Positions 9,383-19,067 are shown, numbered from the stretch's first letter. The stretch: 64,000 nucleotides of DNA from Lacimicrobium sp. SS2-24 (GCF_002201535.1 NZ_NIWW01000004.1:248001-312000), one strand, 5' to 3'. Translations and numbers: made by a program. Notes: generated from the sequence alone by a model not told the origin.

Positions 9383-9829
9383 ATCCTCAACCCTTTTATT
9401 CTATTCAGTCTTGATGAAGGCAAGCCTGTGTTACCGCTCAGGCGAACACCCTTCCGTGGCGATTAAAAAACCATTAAACTGATTGTTTTTTAAACATTTG
9501 TGACAAGTGTAGGCGCCCTTTGGAGTTTTCGCGAATGCAAATATTCTGATTATGTGGCCTTAGGAATAAATGACTCAGGCAGAATGTTAGTACTCACTTA
9601 CACCAATCTCTTTGCCTTGTTTTTGTTATCATCATCTCAGCCGAATAGTCAGAAGAACGTGCGAGTTTTTGCCGTCCTGCCAACAAAACTGAATTACCTC
9701 TATGACCCTTGATGAACCAATCTTAAGCTTTCAGTCCCGTGGCGAAAATTGCCAACAACCTTGCCCTCTTTTCTCACCGTGTTTTTAATGTAACACTCAG
9801 GCTCCTGATGGATCTTTGTAGGCAACGGC
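9383..9829. promoter_or_regulatory. Divergent intergenic region of the oxidase operon and the PH-domain gene pair
   Basis: This AT-rich spacer of about 447 bases must hold the promoters for the minus-strand oxidase operon and the plus-strand PH-domain pair. A 70-codon open frame on the plus strand (9500-9712) has no convincing ribosome-binding site, no recognisable family and an unusual composition, so I do not call it a gene. No clear FNR or ArcA palindrome was found. Confidence 0.4.
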
Positions 9830-10366
9830 ATGCATTCCGAACACTTTACCAACCGGCAACTCACTACGCTCCCTGATATTGATGCCTTAACATTCAGCCC
9901 CTTGTCACCCTGGTATGCGAAACTGAACTTATTACTCAATCTGAGTTTATTCCTCTTCTTGCTGCTGATAACGCTGGTTTTGACCTGGCAGCAATGGTTC
10001 AGTCTTCCCACCCTGATTACGTCCAACCTCGACAACGCGCGGTTTTTTCTGACCCTGACCGCCGCAGTACTACCGCCATACTGGTACGCAGCGGACAAAC
10101 GTAAAGGCTATGCGCTGCGAGAACATGATCTGAGCTATCGCAGTGGACTGCTCTTTATCAGTACCGTCACTCAGCCGGTATTGCGCATTCAGCATGTGGA
10201 GCTCAAAAGAGGTCCCATCGAACGCCGCGCAGGCCTTGCCAGTCTGCAGGTGTTCAGCGCAGGAGGCGCAATGCATACCTTCGCCATTCCCGGCCTGCCA
10301 CTGGCCACCGCCAAGGGCATACGGCGCTTTATTCTTGAGCACAAAGATATCGTCGAAAATGACTGA
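9830..10366 (+). CDS. Bacterial PH-domain membrane protein (YdbS-like)
   Basis: This 178-residue protein has two transmembrane helices (about residues 31-53 and 72-86) followed by a bacterial PH domain (bPH2, old DUF304). The domain's signature is YALREHDLSYRSGLLF followed by a conserved H-V-E segment (RIQHVELKRGPIERRAGLASL). YdbS and YdbT-like proteins occur as a pair, and the next gene, overlapping by 8 bases, is the larger partner. In Bacillus this pair has been linked to resistance to some antimicrobials, but the function in proteobacteria is not settled. The assignment is firm at the family level only. Confidence 0.85.
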   Translation: MHSEHFTNRQLTTLPDIDALTFSPLSPWYAKLNLLLNLSLFLFLLLITLVLTWQQWFSLPTLITSNLDNARFFLTLTAAVLPPYWYAADKRKGYALREHDLSYRSGLLFISTVTQPVLRIQHVELKRGPIERRAGLASLQVFSAGGAMHTFAIPGLPLATAKGIRRFILEHKDIVEND

Positions 10367-11906
10367 CAACTCCGCAGTACATTCACCAAATTCAGCACTG
10401 CATGCCTGGCAGAAGCTGCCCTGGATAGCCATCGTCTATTTTAGTTTTCATCTGCTGCGCCAGATCTTTGGTCAGTTGATTTATCTCATACCCGCGCTGC
10501 TGATTGGCTATTCCCGCCTGATGGAAAACCTGCCGCTGACAGCCGCCGCAGGAGGCGTTCTGTTATTGGTGGTTGTGTTTATCAGCTGGCTTAAATTTCA
10601 CTTTTACCGCTATCGGTTCAGTGATGACCACCTACAAATTCGCTCGGGTGTGATCAGTAAAACACATCTGGATCTGCCTTTTCACCGAATCCATAACGTC
10701 AAACTGGAACAACCCCTGTTCTACCGCCCCGGCAATCACACGTGCGTGCTGCTGGATACCGCAGGCTCCAGTAAGGATGAAGCGAAAATCTTTGCACTGC
10801 CCATGCAACAGGCGTTGTCCTTAAAAAGCGCCATACTGCAACAAGCCACAACACCGACAGTTGAGATAAGTGCGGACAACCATCAACCTGGCAATCCAAG
10901 TGATACTGATGAAGAAGTGGAGTTAAATCGTCGCAGCATCGGGGATTTAATTATCCATGGTGTGACCAGCAACCGAATCTGGATCTTTCTCGGTGGGCTG
11001 GCGCCTTTTTTCGACAACTTGTTTGACTGGTTCGCCGATACTCTGAGCACGTCCGGGTTTGATATACAGGCTTTACTGGATCCGTCCCATCAGCCTCTCT
11101 GGCGAGTGACCCTGACCCTTCTAACCTTAGTTGTCACCTTTGTATTGCTGCTGACACTGTTTTCCGTGCTGGGAGCCATCATCAGCTTCTATGGTTACCG
11201 GCTCAGTCGCCTGCATGATCGTTATATTTGCCGCAGTGGTCTGTTCACGCGCCACGAAGTGTCGATGAAACGCTCCCGGCTGCAAATGATTGTACGCAGA
11301 CAGGATTGGCTGGACCGCCTGATTGGCCGCATTAATCTCAAACTCGAACAGTTTAATGGCAACATTGAGCAAGGCCAGGCAACGGTGATGAACAACAAAA
11401 TCATCGTACCGTCGATTACGCATGGCGAATGTGAGGCATTGCTCAAAGATATTTATGCCGACAATCAGTTGAATCACATCCACTATCAGGCCATCGACCG
11501 TCGGTTTTTGTTGCGTAATATGATGTATGTGGGGGTACTCCATAGCGCAGTGGCGATATTGGTATCCCCCCAGATCACAGCCATGCTGCTTACCCTGTTG
11601 AGTCTGCTGGTATCGTGCTCGCTAATCTATCTGCGCTGGAAACGCTGGGGCTTTGCCCTGGATGATCACTATGTGTATATCAGAAAAGGATTATTCGGTG
11701 TGGACTATTACAGCTTCGCGCTGAGCAAAATCCAGCAAAGCAAATTCAGGCAAAGCCTGTGGATGAAACCTTATCACCTTTGCTCTGTGACACTGGTTCT
11801 TGCCTGCGGCGGTCAGTCGATTCCCTATATCAACAGCCACCACGGACGACAGCTGATTAATCAGGGATTGTTCGAAGTAGAAGCCGCTAAGGCCTCCTGG
11901 ATGTAA
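10359..11906 (+). CDS. Multi-PH-domain membrane protein (YdbT-like)
   Basis: The 515-residue protein begins at the ATG at 10359, overlapping the end of the YdbS-like gene by 8 bases, so the two are translationally coupled. An upstream frame start at 10143 lies deep inside that gene and is not used. The protein alternates transmembrane segments with PH-type modules: YRFSDDHLQIRSGVISK with FHRIHNVKLEQ (about residues 78-113), YRLSRLHDRYICRSGLF with SRLQMIVRRQDWLDR, and FALDDHYVYIRKGLFG with ALSKIQQSKFRQS near the C-terminus. The three repeats suit the YdbT family. It probably forms an inner-membrane complex with its partner. Confidence 0.87.
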   Translation: MTDNSAVHSPNSALHAWQKLPWIAIVYFSFHLLRQIFGQLIYLIPALLIGYSRLMENLPLTAAAGGVLLLVVVFISWLKFHFYRYRFSDDHLQIRSGVISKTHLDLPFHRIHNVKLEQPLFYRPGNHTCVLLDTAGSSKDEAKIFALPMQQALSLKSAILQQATTPTVEISADNHQPGNPSDTDEEVELNRRSIGDLIIHGVTSNRIWIFLGGLAPFFDNLFDWFADTLSTSGFDIQALLDPSHQPLWRVTLTLLTLVVTFVLLLTLFSVLGAIISFYGYRLSRLHDRYICRSGLFTRHEVSMKRSRLQMIVRRQDWLDRLIGRINLKLEQFNGNIEQGQATVMNNKIIVPSITHGECEALLKDIYADNQLNHIHYQAIDRRFLLRNMMYVGVLHSAVAILVSPQITAMLLTLLSLLVSCSLIYLRWKRWGFALDDHYVYIRKGLFGVDYYSFALSKIQQSKFRQSLWMKPYHLCSVTLVLACGGQSIPYINSHHGRQLINQGLFEVEAAKASWM

Positions 11907-11924
11907 GCAGCAGTTCTGCGTCAC

Positions 11925-13646
11925 CTAATCGCGCTGAGGATACACACTGACGCCGCCAACGATAGTATGGCGTACTTTCACTTCATCCATGTCTTGCGGC
12001 GCAATACGGAACAGGTTTTTATCCAGCACAGTAATATCTGCCAGCTTACCCGGCGTCAAAGAGCCTTTTATGTCTTCCTCTGCGGAGGCATACGCAGCAT
12101 CGATGGTATAGGCTGAAAGGGCATGCTCAAGAGATATTTTCTGCTCGGGCACCCAACCGTCCAGATGCTGACCGTCCAGCGTGCGACGGGTCAGCGCAGC
12201 GTAGATGCCCATGATGGGCGACACCGGAGCCACAAACCAGTCACTGCCAAATGCCAGGCGTGCTTTTTCCTGTAATAAGTCGTTGAAGGCATAAGTGGTC
12301 CGGGCCCGCTTAGAGCCGATCACCCGTTCTGCCCAGCGACCATCATCTATCGCATGATAAGGCTGCATGCTGGCAATGACGTTCAGACTGGCAAAGCGCT
12401 CAAGATCATCGGGATGGATATGCTGAGCATGTTCAATACGCCAACGTCGATCTGCTGGCCCCTGCTCACTCTGAATCGCCGCGTAGATGTCCAGCAGCGA
12501 GCCAATGGCACGGTCGCCAATGGCATGCACCATCAGTTGCAATCCCGCCTGATTAGCAGAACGGATCCAGCTTTGCATTTGCGCGGGCGAATTAATAAAA
12601 AACCCGCGGTCGTCCGGCGTATCCGTATAGGGTTGGTAAAATGCCGCCGTGTGCGACCCCAGCGAACCATCCATAAAGCCTTTCACGCCACCCACCTTGA
12701 GCCAGTGATCACCACGACCGTGCTCAGCCACATAGTCAGCCACTTTTCGCCAGGTTTGCAGAGGTTCCACGGCATAGATCCGGGTTTTTAGTTCGCCTTT
12801 TTTATGAGCCCGCTGATACGTGCGCAGGCTGCGCATGCTCTGCCAGTCGCCCATGTCATGGACACTGGTAATACCAAAACTGGCCACATGCTTACTGGCG
12901 GCCTGCAACGCCGCATCCAGCTGTGCTTCATCAGGCTCAGGGATAACGGCCTGAACCAGGTTCATGGCGTTGTCTTTGAGCACCCCTGTGGGACGGCCCT
13001 GTTCATCACGCACGATTTCACCGCCCGTAACCGCCGGTGTGTCACGTTTAACCCCCGCCATCTCTAAGGCCAGCGAATTAGCCAGTGCCATATGTCCGTC
13101 CAATCGCATAACAAACACAGGGTGATCAGGGGTGACAGCATCAATCCACTGTCGGCTGGGCAATTCACCGCCCCAGTTCTCGTGATCCCACTCCCCGTTT
13201 AAGATCCATTGCCCTTTGGGTTGCGCGGAAGCAAACTCGCCGATGCGCTGACGGAATTCTTCGGGTGTCTGAGCGCTGCGCAGTTGTACTGACGACAAGC
13301 CCATACCGCCGATAAGAAAATGCACATGGCTGTCGATAAAACCGGGTAACACCGTGGCCCCATTGGCATCAATAACACGAGTACGATCACCGATATAAGC
13401 CGCAATACGCTTTTCACTGCCTACCGCCAGAATATGCTCGCCACGGACGGCCAGGGCCGCCGCCCTTGGCATATCAGCATCGGCGGTCCAGATATCGGCG
13501 CCGGTAATGACCATATCCGCCTCAGTCAGTGAGGACGAAGCGGCAACACTGGCGGTAAAAAGCAGCGCCACCAGCGCTGATACTATGCGTCCGCAGCTTG
13601 TCTTGCCCGTTTCGATGACGCGGTTGAGCCGTTGTTGTGTCTTCAC
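11925..13646 (-). CDS. Exported amidohydrolase (YtcJ-like)
   Basis: From the GTG at 13646, which has AAGGAG 7 bases upstream, the product has 573 residues; starting further upstream would place the first residues inside this ribosome-binding site. A signal peptide spans about residues 1-36 (hydrophobic run ending ASVAASS). The metal-dependent amidohydrolase fold is shown by GFIDSHVHF (HxH), LMVHAIGDRAIG, IEHAQHIHPDD and FGSDWFVAPVSP, the last holding the catalytic aspartate. This matches the YtcJ / DUF amidohydrolase_3 family, whose substrates are mostly unknown. It probably works in the periplasm, cleaving amide or related bonds. It lies head to tail with the BCCT gene, but a gap of about 60 bases gives no proof of cotranscription. 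Confidence 0.88.
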   Translation of the reverse strand: MKTQQRLNRVIETGKTSCGRIVSALVALLFTASVAASSSLTEADMVITGADIWTADADMPRAAALAVRGEHILAVGSEKRIAAYIGDRTRVIDANGATVLPGFIDSHVHFLIGGMGLSSVQLRSAQTPEEFRQRIGEFASAQPKGQWILNGEWDHENWGGELPSRQWIDAVTPDHPVFVMRLDGHMALANSLALEMAGVKRDTPAVTGGEIVRDEQGRPTGVLKDNAMNLVQAVIPEPDEAQLDAALQAASKHVASFGITSVHDMGDWQSMRSLRTYQRAHKKGELKTRIYAVEPLQTWRKVADYVAEHGRGDHWLKVGGVKGFMDGSLGSHTAAFYQPYTDTPDDRGFFINSPAQMQSWIRSANQAGLQLMVHAIGDRAIGSLLDIYAAIQSEQGPADRRWRIEHAQHIHPDDLERFASLNVIASMQPYHAIDDGRWAERVIGSKRARTTYAFNDLLQEKARLAFGSDWFVAPVSPIMGIYAALTRRTLDGQHLDGWVPEQKISLEHALSAYTIDAAYASAEEDIKGSLTPGKLADITVLDKNLFRIAPQDMDEVKVRHTIVGGVSVYPQRD

Positions 13647-13705
13647 GTTAAAACTCCTTTGCACTGCTGACAGGCAAAGCGAGATACCACATCATTCCCG
13701 TTTTG

Positions 13706-15679
13706 TTATCTCAGCACATGTAAAAAATGCATATGTTTATGATAGTGATCGATAATGTCGCCGATCACAGCTTCTCTGGACCAGCCCATCACATCATAGT
13801 CCTGGCCGCCTTCACCCAGATGCACTTCAGCGCGAAAATACAACTTATCTTCCGACATCTTATCCGGGTCTGCCTCTGATTCAGGCGTCAAAAATGCAGG
13901 TCGCACATGGGGCCTCAGTACCACCTCATAGAGAAAATCGATTTCCTCACCATGAACCACCTTGAAACTCACCCTATCAGGGTTATTTTTTGTCACCTCG
14001 ACCTGATAGCCCTTATCTGCCATTTCACTGGCCATTTCTTCGAAGGCGGGGGTTGCTACCTTCTGAATAAAGCGCCGTCCCAATTCTTTACTGGGATAGT
14101 CGATGATGGTCTGCAGGCGTTCACGCCAGTTACCGCTTCCCATACTTGCCGCGGTCAAATAATTATTCTGCAGCGCCTCTCGTTTATACACATCAATGCG
14201 CAAAGCCTTAATAAGACCAAAGGTAGCGAACAACAACACCACAGCAAAAGGCAAGGCGGTGGCAATGGTCATGGTCTGCAATGCTCCCAGTCCTCCAGCC
14301 AGCAAGAGGATAATGGCCACAACGCCCTCGGCACTGGCCCAAAATACCCGCTGCCACAAGGGCGTATCATCACGGCCATCTGAACACAACATGTCCACAA
14401 CCATGGAGCCGGAGTCTGAAGAAGTCACAAAAAAGACAATAACCATCACCGTTGCCAGCACAGACAGCACTGAAGAAAACGGAAACTGCTCTAAAAAGGC
14501 GAACAGCGCCACGGAAACATCCTTTTGCACCATATCACCAAGCATGCTGGCGCCGTGATTGAGAATAAAGTCTATGGCGGTATTGCCAAAAAACGTCATC
14601 CACATCAGCGTGAATCCGGTGGGCACCATCAGCACCCCCAGAACAAACTGTCGAATGGTTCTGCCCCGTGAGACGCGTGCAATAAAGAGCCCCACAAAAG
14701 GCGCCCAGGATAACCACCAGCCCCAATAAAAAACGGTCCAACCGCCAATCCAGTCGGTTCGTTCATAAGCAAACAGGTTAAAGGTTTTACCAACCAAATC
14801 AGACAGGTATGCTCCGGTATTCTGCACAAAGGCCTGCAACAAAAACACCGTGGGCCCAAGCAACAACACAAAACCCAATAACCCTACGGCCAGGGCCATA
14901 TTCAACTCTGATAAACGCCGTATGCCCTTATCCAGTCCTGTGGCCACTGAGATTACCGCCAGTAAGGTAATACCAATGATCAGGAATATTTGCATGCCAA
15001 TACCAACGGGCATATCAAACAGATGATGCAGCCCGGCATTGACCTGCGACACCCCTAAACCCAATGATGTCGCTACCCCAAACACGGTACCAATGACGGC
15101 GAAAACATCGACAGCGTGACCAATGGGACCGTAAATACGCTCACCAATCAGCGGATACAGTGCCGACCGCAACGTCAGTGGAAGTCCGTGACGATAGGCA
15201 AAAAAAGCGAGAATAAGCGCAACGATGGCGTAGATGGCCCAGGCATGCAGGCCCCAGTGAAAGAAAGTGATCTTCATCGCCTCACGGGCGGCCTCTACCG
15301 TTCCGGCATCACCGGTGGGCGGGGCCAGAAAGTGCATCACCGGCTCTGCCACCCCGAAGAACATCAGCCCAATTCCCATACCTGCGGAGAACAGCATGGA
15401 GAACCAGGTGATCATGCTGTAATCGGGCTCAGAATGGTCAGGCCCGAGCTTGATGCTGCCATAGCGGGAAAAGCCCAGGTACAGTACCGTCACCAGAATA
15501 AAAGCCACCGCCAATACATAGAACCAACTGGTGTTGGTGATGATCATAGACTGGACACTTTTGAAAGTCGCATCGGCAGTATCCGGGGCGACGACCGAAA
15601 ACAACAGAATCAGTAATACCAGTCCGGTTGCCGGATAAAACACCTTGGGATTCAGCTTCCCCTGAGGACTGTCGGCCAT
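13706..15679 (-). CDS. BCCT-family transporter (BetT-like, choline/betaine type)
   Basis: The 657-residue protein has about 12 transmembrane helices and begins at an ATG with AAGGAG upstream. The BCCT signature is clear: SAGMGIGLMFFGVAEP, with the GMGIG form found in choline transporters such as BetT, and the helix 8 aromatic segment FYWGWWLSWAPFVGLFIARVSR cut by GRTIRQF. A hydrophilic C-terminal domain of about 150 residues follows the last helix, as in BetT of E. coli (677 residues), where it takes part in osmotic activation. The role is sodium- or proton-driven uptake of a trimethylammonium solute. Substrate is inference from the glycine motif. No betaine synthesis genes lie nearby. Confidence 0.9.
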   Translation of the reverse strand: MADSPQGKLNPKVFYPATGLVLLILLFSVVAPDTADATFKSVQSMIITNTSWFYVLAVAFILVTVLYLGFSRYGSIKLGPDHSEPDYSMITWFSMLFSAGMGIGLMFFGVAEPVMHFLAPPTGDAGTVEAAREAMKITFFHWGLHAWAIYAIVALILAFFAYRHGLPLTLRSALYPLIGERIYGPIGHAVDVFAVIGTVFGVATSLGLGVSQVNAGLHHLFDMPVGIGMQIFLIIGITLLAVISVATGLDKGIRRLSELNMALAVGLLGFVLLLGPTVFLLQAFVQNTGAYLSDLVGKTFNLFAYERTDWIGGWTVFYWGWWLSWAPFVGLFIARVSRGRTIRQFVLGVLMVPTGFTLMWMTFFGNTAIDFILNHGASMLGDMVQKDVSVALFAFLEQFPFSSVLSVLATVMVIVFFVTSSDSGSMVVDMLCSDGRDDTPLWQRVFWASAEGVVAIILLLAGGLGALQTMTIATALPFAVVLLFATFGLIKALRIDVYKREALQNNYLTAASMGSGNWRERLQTIIDYPSKELGRRFIQKVATPAFEEMASEMADKGYQVEVTKNNPDRVSFKVVHGEEIDFLYEVVLRPHVRPAFLTPESEADPDKMSEDKLYFRAEVHLGEGGQDYDVMGWSREAVIGDIIDHYHKHMHFLHVLR

Positions 15680-15911
15680 GCTCAGAACTCCTTATTGATT
15701 CAGGTAACCGTGAAAACCTCTTTACACCTTGCCTTTATCAGCCACGAAAAACAAGGGAGCGTGCAGTAATGACAGGGATCGGGCCTGTCAGCGTATTATT
15801 ATGCACACCAAAGCATCATGATGTGTTCTATGCTGAAGCAGGAGTATGTGGTCTTTTGTTGGGAAATCGCCGTATCCCTCTAAAGATTCTCTACCAGAAA
15901 CCGAGGTGAAT

Positions 15912-16082
15912 ATGTTTGGCTGGCTCAAATCTGATCCGACAAAGAAGTTACGTAAGCAATACGATGCAAAGCTCGAGCAGGCGATGCTGGCACAGCGACG
16001 TGGGGATATTAAAACCTATTCAATGCTGACCAGCGAAGCAGAAAAGCTCTGGGCACAATTGGAGCAACAGCAGCAACAATGA
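15912..16082 (+). CDS. Small DUF6435 (Lacal_2735-type) protein
   Basis: This 56-residue protein starts at the ATG at 15912 with GAGGTGA immediately upstream; the frame is open further 5' but lacks another good start. It begins MFGWLKSDPTKKLRKQYD and continues with AMLAQRRGDIKTYSMLTSEAE, a helical charged pattern typical of the short DUF6435 family that is common in marine bacteria. No function is known. Its stop overlaps the start of the TspO gene by 4 bases, so the two are coupled. Confidence 0.8.
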   Translation: MFGWLKSDPTKKLRKQYDAKLEQAMLAQRRGDIKTYSMLTSEAEKLWAQLEQQQQQ

Positions 16083-16585
16083 AGACAAGCGCCTCGTCAC
16101 AACACAGTCTGATTCGCCAGAGTCTGATGCTGATATTCATTCTGGCCGTCACCTATGCGGTAGCGACCATCGGCAGTATCGCCTCAATTAACGCGCCGGA
16201 TTTTTATCAACAACTGAATCAGCCAGACTGGAGCCCCCCTGCCTGGCTGTTTGGTCCGGTGTGGACACTGCTCTACACACTAATGGCAATTGCAGCCTGG
16301 CTGGTGTGGCGAACATCTCACCCCGCCCGCAACGGCGCGTTAGGTCTGTATGCACTGCAACTGGGGCTAAACGGCCTGTGGAGCTGGCTATTCTTCAGCT
16401 GGTCTCTGGGTGCATTGGCGTTTGTGGAAATTATACTGCTATGGTTTGCCATTGCTATGACGTTGCAGGCCTTCTGGAAGATTCAAAAGGCAGCGGCCTT
16501 ATTGCTCCTGCCTTACCTGCTGTGGGTCAGTTTCGCGGCGCTGCTGAACTGGAACCTGTGGCAAAACAATCCGGCCTTGTTATAA
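16079..16585 (+). CDS. tspO: TspO/MBR family tryptophan-rich sensory protein
   Basis: A 168-residue membrane protein with five hydrophobic helices. Family marks are LNQPDWSPPAWLFGPVWTLL in the first loop and second helix, the WSWLFF segment, and the C-terminal ALLNWNLWQNNP. These tryptophan- and proline-rich motifs define the TspO / peripheral benzodiazepine receptor family. Bacterial TspO binds tetrapyrroles and has roles in porphyrin handling and stress response. The gene overlaps the upstream small gene by 4 bases (ATGA). Confidence 0.93.
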   Translation: MKTSASSQHSLIRQSLMLIFILAVTYAVATIGSIASINAPDFYQQLNQPDWSPPAWLFGPVWTLLYTLMAIAAWLVWRTSHPARNGALGLYALQLGLNGLWSWLFFSWSLGALAFVEIILLWFAIAMTLQAFWKIQKAAALLLLPYLLWVSFAALLNWNLWQNNPALL

Positions 16586-16596
16586 CGCGACAACAC

Positions 16597-16944
16597 TCAG
16601 GGCTCGCCGAGGCGCCGCTTCCAGTTCCCTTTGTGCTCACGAACACAGGCCTGTTCTGAATCCAACGTAATATGACGTGAGGGTACAAGCAGGTCTAAAT
16701 CATAGTTATGTAGTGCGGCAACAATGTCTTCTTTTAGTGCAATGTCCTGGTCGGTATTTAACAGTTCCTGCACCTGTTCATCGGTTTCAAAAACACAGGT
16801 AATGATGAGTGATGATGGAAAATGCGGGTAGCGCACCTGATGCGTCAGCCAGCTGAACCCCCGATACCTGAACTTGGCCTCTTCGCACACCTCCGTCAGG
16901 GCCCTGACCAGGTACGACTCCGTTTTTTTATGGCTTTTATGCAT
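16597..16944 (-). CDS. Conserved hypothetical protein, about 115 residues
   Basis: The product is soluble, mixed alpha/beta and rich in charged residues. Recognisable features are a basic start (MHKSHKKTESYLVRALTEVC), a central strand (SSLIITCVFETDEQV) and a late VPSRHITLDSEQ. Similar small proteins in alteromonads and vibrios are sometimes mislabelled as Fis-family regulators, but I see no helix-turn-helix. It overlaps the end of the upstream ATP-grasp gene by 8 bases, so the two are likely coexpressed. Function unknown. Confidence 0.65.
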   Translation of the reverse strand: MHKSHKKTESYLVRALTEVCEEAKFRYRGFSWLTHQVRYPHFPSSLIITCVFETDEQVQELLNTDQDIALKEDIVAALHNYDLDLLVPSRHITLDSEQACVREHKGNWKRRLGEP

Positions 16945-17821
16945 CGCTATTTTCTGTCATGCGCTTGAAGGCCTGCACAAACCGCATGGCGGCATCATCA
17001 TCCATATTGAAGTACAGTGATGGTTCGATCAGTTCCAGTTCCATCACCACATAATCCTGCTGATAGCGGATAAAATCCAGCCGTGCATATAACAGGCGCC
17101 TGGGAATGGCCTTCAGGGTTTTCTCTGCCAGCTCCAGCACCCGGGATTCGGGGTTGATGGAGTAAAGCGCACCACCGTGTTCTTCCTGCACCCGAAAGTC
17201 GCCGTGCTTAGGGACTTTGCGAATCGCATGGCTAAATGCCCCGTCGAAGTAAAAGAGTGAGAGTTCGCCCTCTTCTGTCACATTTTCAATAAAGGGTTGT
17301 AGCATTAAGGGGCGTGTTGAGAAAACCGGTGCAATGTCACGCAGACAAGCATCTATCTGCTGCTCATGCAGTCGATAGGTATGCTCTGCACTGGCGCTAA
17401 TCAGAGGTTTGACAATCAGCTCTGGCGTATTGAAATGGCTCATGGCCTGCTGCACAACCCCGGCATTGAGATGCGAAGGCCAATATGTCGGCACAATGGG
17501 GATGCCGGCGGATTCAATATCCCGTAAATAGGATTTGGTGATATTCCAGCGCACGGTGTCCAGATCATTAAACACCCGGGTATGTCTGGCAATCTCTTGC
17601 AGGCGCGCCATAAACGCCGCGGGATCCTGCTGATAATCCCAGCAGCTGCGCAGAATAACCGCATCAAATCGTCGCCAATCTGTGTGCTCAGTACGCCAGG
17701 ACACCGTTTCCACCTGCCATCCCTGGCTGGCCATGGGCTCTATCAGCAGTTCATCGTAGACATAATAGTCGCCGATATCGTCCATCGATAAAAACGCGCA
17801 GCGCTTCATCTCGTTTCTCAT
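16937..17821 (-). CDS. ATP-grasp domain protein (RimK / glutathione synthetase-like ligase)
   Basis: From the ATG at 17821 the protein has 294 residues; a GTG five codons earlier is possible but has no better ribosome-binding site. Early motifs include SMDDIGDYYVYDELL and the family's ILRSCWDYQQDP. The ATP-grasp core follows: KSYLRDIESAGIPIVPT, LIVKPLISASAEHTYRL for nucleotide binding, LMLQPFIENVTEEGELSLFYF, and VMELELIEPSLYF with the acidic and neutral residues that bind magnesium. Such enzymes join an acid to an amine using ATP. The substrate is unknown; alternatives are a peptide ligase or a protein-modifying glutamate ligase. Confidence 0.8.
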   Translation of the reverse strand: MRNEMKRCAFLSMDDIGDYYVYDELLIEPMASQGWQVETVSWRTEHTDWRRFDAVILRSCWDYQQDPAAFMARLQEIARHTRVFNDLDTVRWNITKSYLRDIESAGIPIVPTYWPSHLNAGVVQQAMSHFNTPELIVKPLISASAEHTYRLHEQQIDACLRDIAPVFSTRPLMLQPFIENVTEEGELSLFYFDGAFSHAIRKVPKHGDFRVQEEHGGALYSINPESRVLELAEKTLKAIPRRLLYARLDFIRYQQDYVVMELELIEPSLYFNMDDDAAMRFVQAFKRMTENSDA

Positions 17822-17843
17822 GTTCCCTACTGACACCCTGCCG

Positions 17844-18407
17844 TCACTGGCGCATTGCCTTTAAGGCCGCGGCCCAGCGATGCAGCTCTTTGAGCATATC
17901 GGTAGCGGACGATTCATGCGGCGCTTCCGCTTTAAAGTGGCTGTCATCATCGAGCTTATTCCAGGGCATTTGCACGAGTACTCCCTCTGGAATCGGCATC
18001 ATTTTCAGCGCAGTGACAAGTTGTTTAGCCAATTGAGCAGAACGCAATCCACCAGACACCCCGCCGTAACTGACAAACCCACAGGGCTTATAATTCCACT
18101 CGTTGTAAATAAAGTTCAGGGCATTAAAAAAGGCCGGTGGCGGACAGAAGTTATATTCAGGCAGCACAAACACGTAAGCATCACCCTGATCAATTTTTTC
18201 CGACCACTTGCGGGTATGCTCATGCTGATAATCTTGCTGGCGTGGATGATTCGGCTCGTCATACACGGGTAAATGGTAGTCAGCGATATCCACCAATTCG
18301 GCCGTGAAGCCGGACTGCTGCAAAGCAAACTCATTGAACCACTTGCCTATTTGGGGTCCGATCCGTCCGGGACGGGTACTGCAAACGATGGTTTGAAGCT
18401 TCATCAT
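17844..18407 (-). CDS. NADPH-dependent FMN reductase family protein
   Basis: A 187-residue flavodoxin-fold protein, starting at ATGATG with AGGAGAG upstream. STRPGRIGPQIGKWF near the N-terminus is the FMN phosphate-binding loop of the NADPH_FMN_RED family, and FVLPEYNFCPPPAFFNALN is the second flavin-contacting loop (PEYN). GFVSYGGVSGGLRSAQLAKQL completes the fold. Such proteins are two-electron quinone or flavin reductases with a role in redox stress. It lies 22 bases upstream of the ATP-grasp gene on the same strand, so an operon is likely. Confidence 0.9.
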   Translation of the reverse strand: MMKLQTIVCSTRPGRIGPQIGKWFNEFALQQSGFTAELVDIADYHLPVYDEPNHPRQQDYQHEHTRKWSEKIDQGDAYVFVLPEYNFCPPPAFFNALNFIYNEWNYKPCGFVSYGGVSGGLRSAQLAKQLVTALKMMPIPEGVLVQMPWNKLDDDSHFKAEAPHESSATDMLKELHRWAAALKAMRQ

Positions 18408-18476
18408 ACTCTCCTGTTATGTCAGTGGGGCATCAGTGAAAGACCGGCATCGCTTAACGGGACACCGCTGCCGCTT

Positions 18477-19067
18477 TCAGTCGACAGCCTCCGGTCCATG
18501 CAGATTAACATGTTCAATCAGCTCCGGGAAAAATTGCGCAAAGCAGGCCTCAAACGCCGGATAATGGACTTCAATTTCCTCTACACTGCCGTCAAAGTCA
18601 TTGGCAAAGCGGATACGCTCGCTGATGCGATCCAATGCATAGCCCACCCCTTCGAGACTCTGATACTGCAGCAACCAGTTTTGCTCGATCATGCCCTTAA
18701 TCACCCGTTGCATAGGTTGTGGCATGTCGGGTAGCCCTCGCTGCAAATGCCCATAACTGTGGCTTAAAAAGTCCGATATTGGCTGGTGACTAAACTGTTG
18801 CCACTGACGCAATAAAAAGTGGTCAAACAACACATCCAGGGCAATGCCGGCGAAGCGACGCCGTTTGTCACTAAAACGGCGCTTCGCCTCTTTTACCAGG
18901 GCATGGTTATCGGTAAAGCGGTCGACAAGACGATGATTGTAGAGTCCCGCCTGCACCGCTCGGGAATAGGTGGCGGGGTTCACGCCCTTACAAAAATCAC
19001 CCAGCAAATTGCCCATTCGCGAAGCAGGATTGGGCTGAGCAAGAAACAAGTGGGCCAGATAGTTCAT
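18477..19067 (-). CDS. acpH: Acyl carrier protein phosphodiesterase
   Basis: This 196-residue protein matches AcpH, an HD-like metal hydrolase that removes the 4'-phosphopantetheine arm from acyl carrier protein. The diagnostic start is MNYLAHLFLAQPNPASRMGN, followed by GLYNHRLVDRFTD and LDVLFDHFLLRQW, where the histidines and aspartates bind the metal. Length fits the family (about 193 residues). The ribosome-binding site is weak, but the start is fixed by the conserved MNYLAH N-terminus. Confidence 0.95.
   Translation of the reverse strand: MNYLAHLFLAQPNPASRMGNLLGDFCKGVNPATYSRAVQAGLYNHRLVDRFTDNHALVKEAKRRFSDKRRRFAGIALDVLFDHFLLRQWQQFSHQPISDFLSHSYGHLQRGLPDMPQPMQRVIKGMIEQNWLLQYQSLEGVGYALDRISERIRFANDFDGSVEEIEVHYPAFEACFAQFFPELIEHVNLHGPEAVD

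Noticed and set aside
9500-9712. 70-codon open frame in the oxidase/PH gap
   Set aside because: No ribosome-binding site, no family resemblance and an unusual composition; likely a chance frame in promoter DNA.
18116-18334. Open frames in other frames inside the FMN reductase gene
   Set aside because: They overlap a clear gene and have no signals or domain content; the same holds for many such frames across the window.
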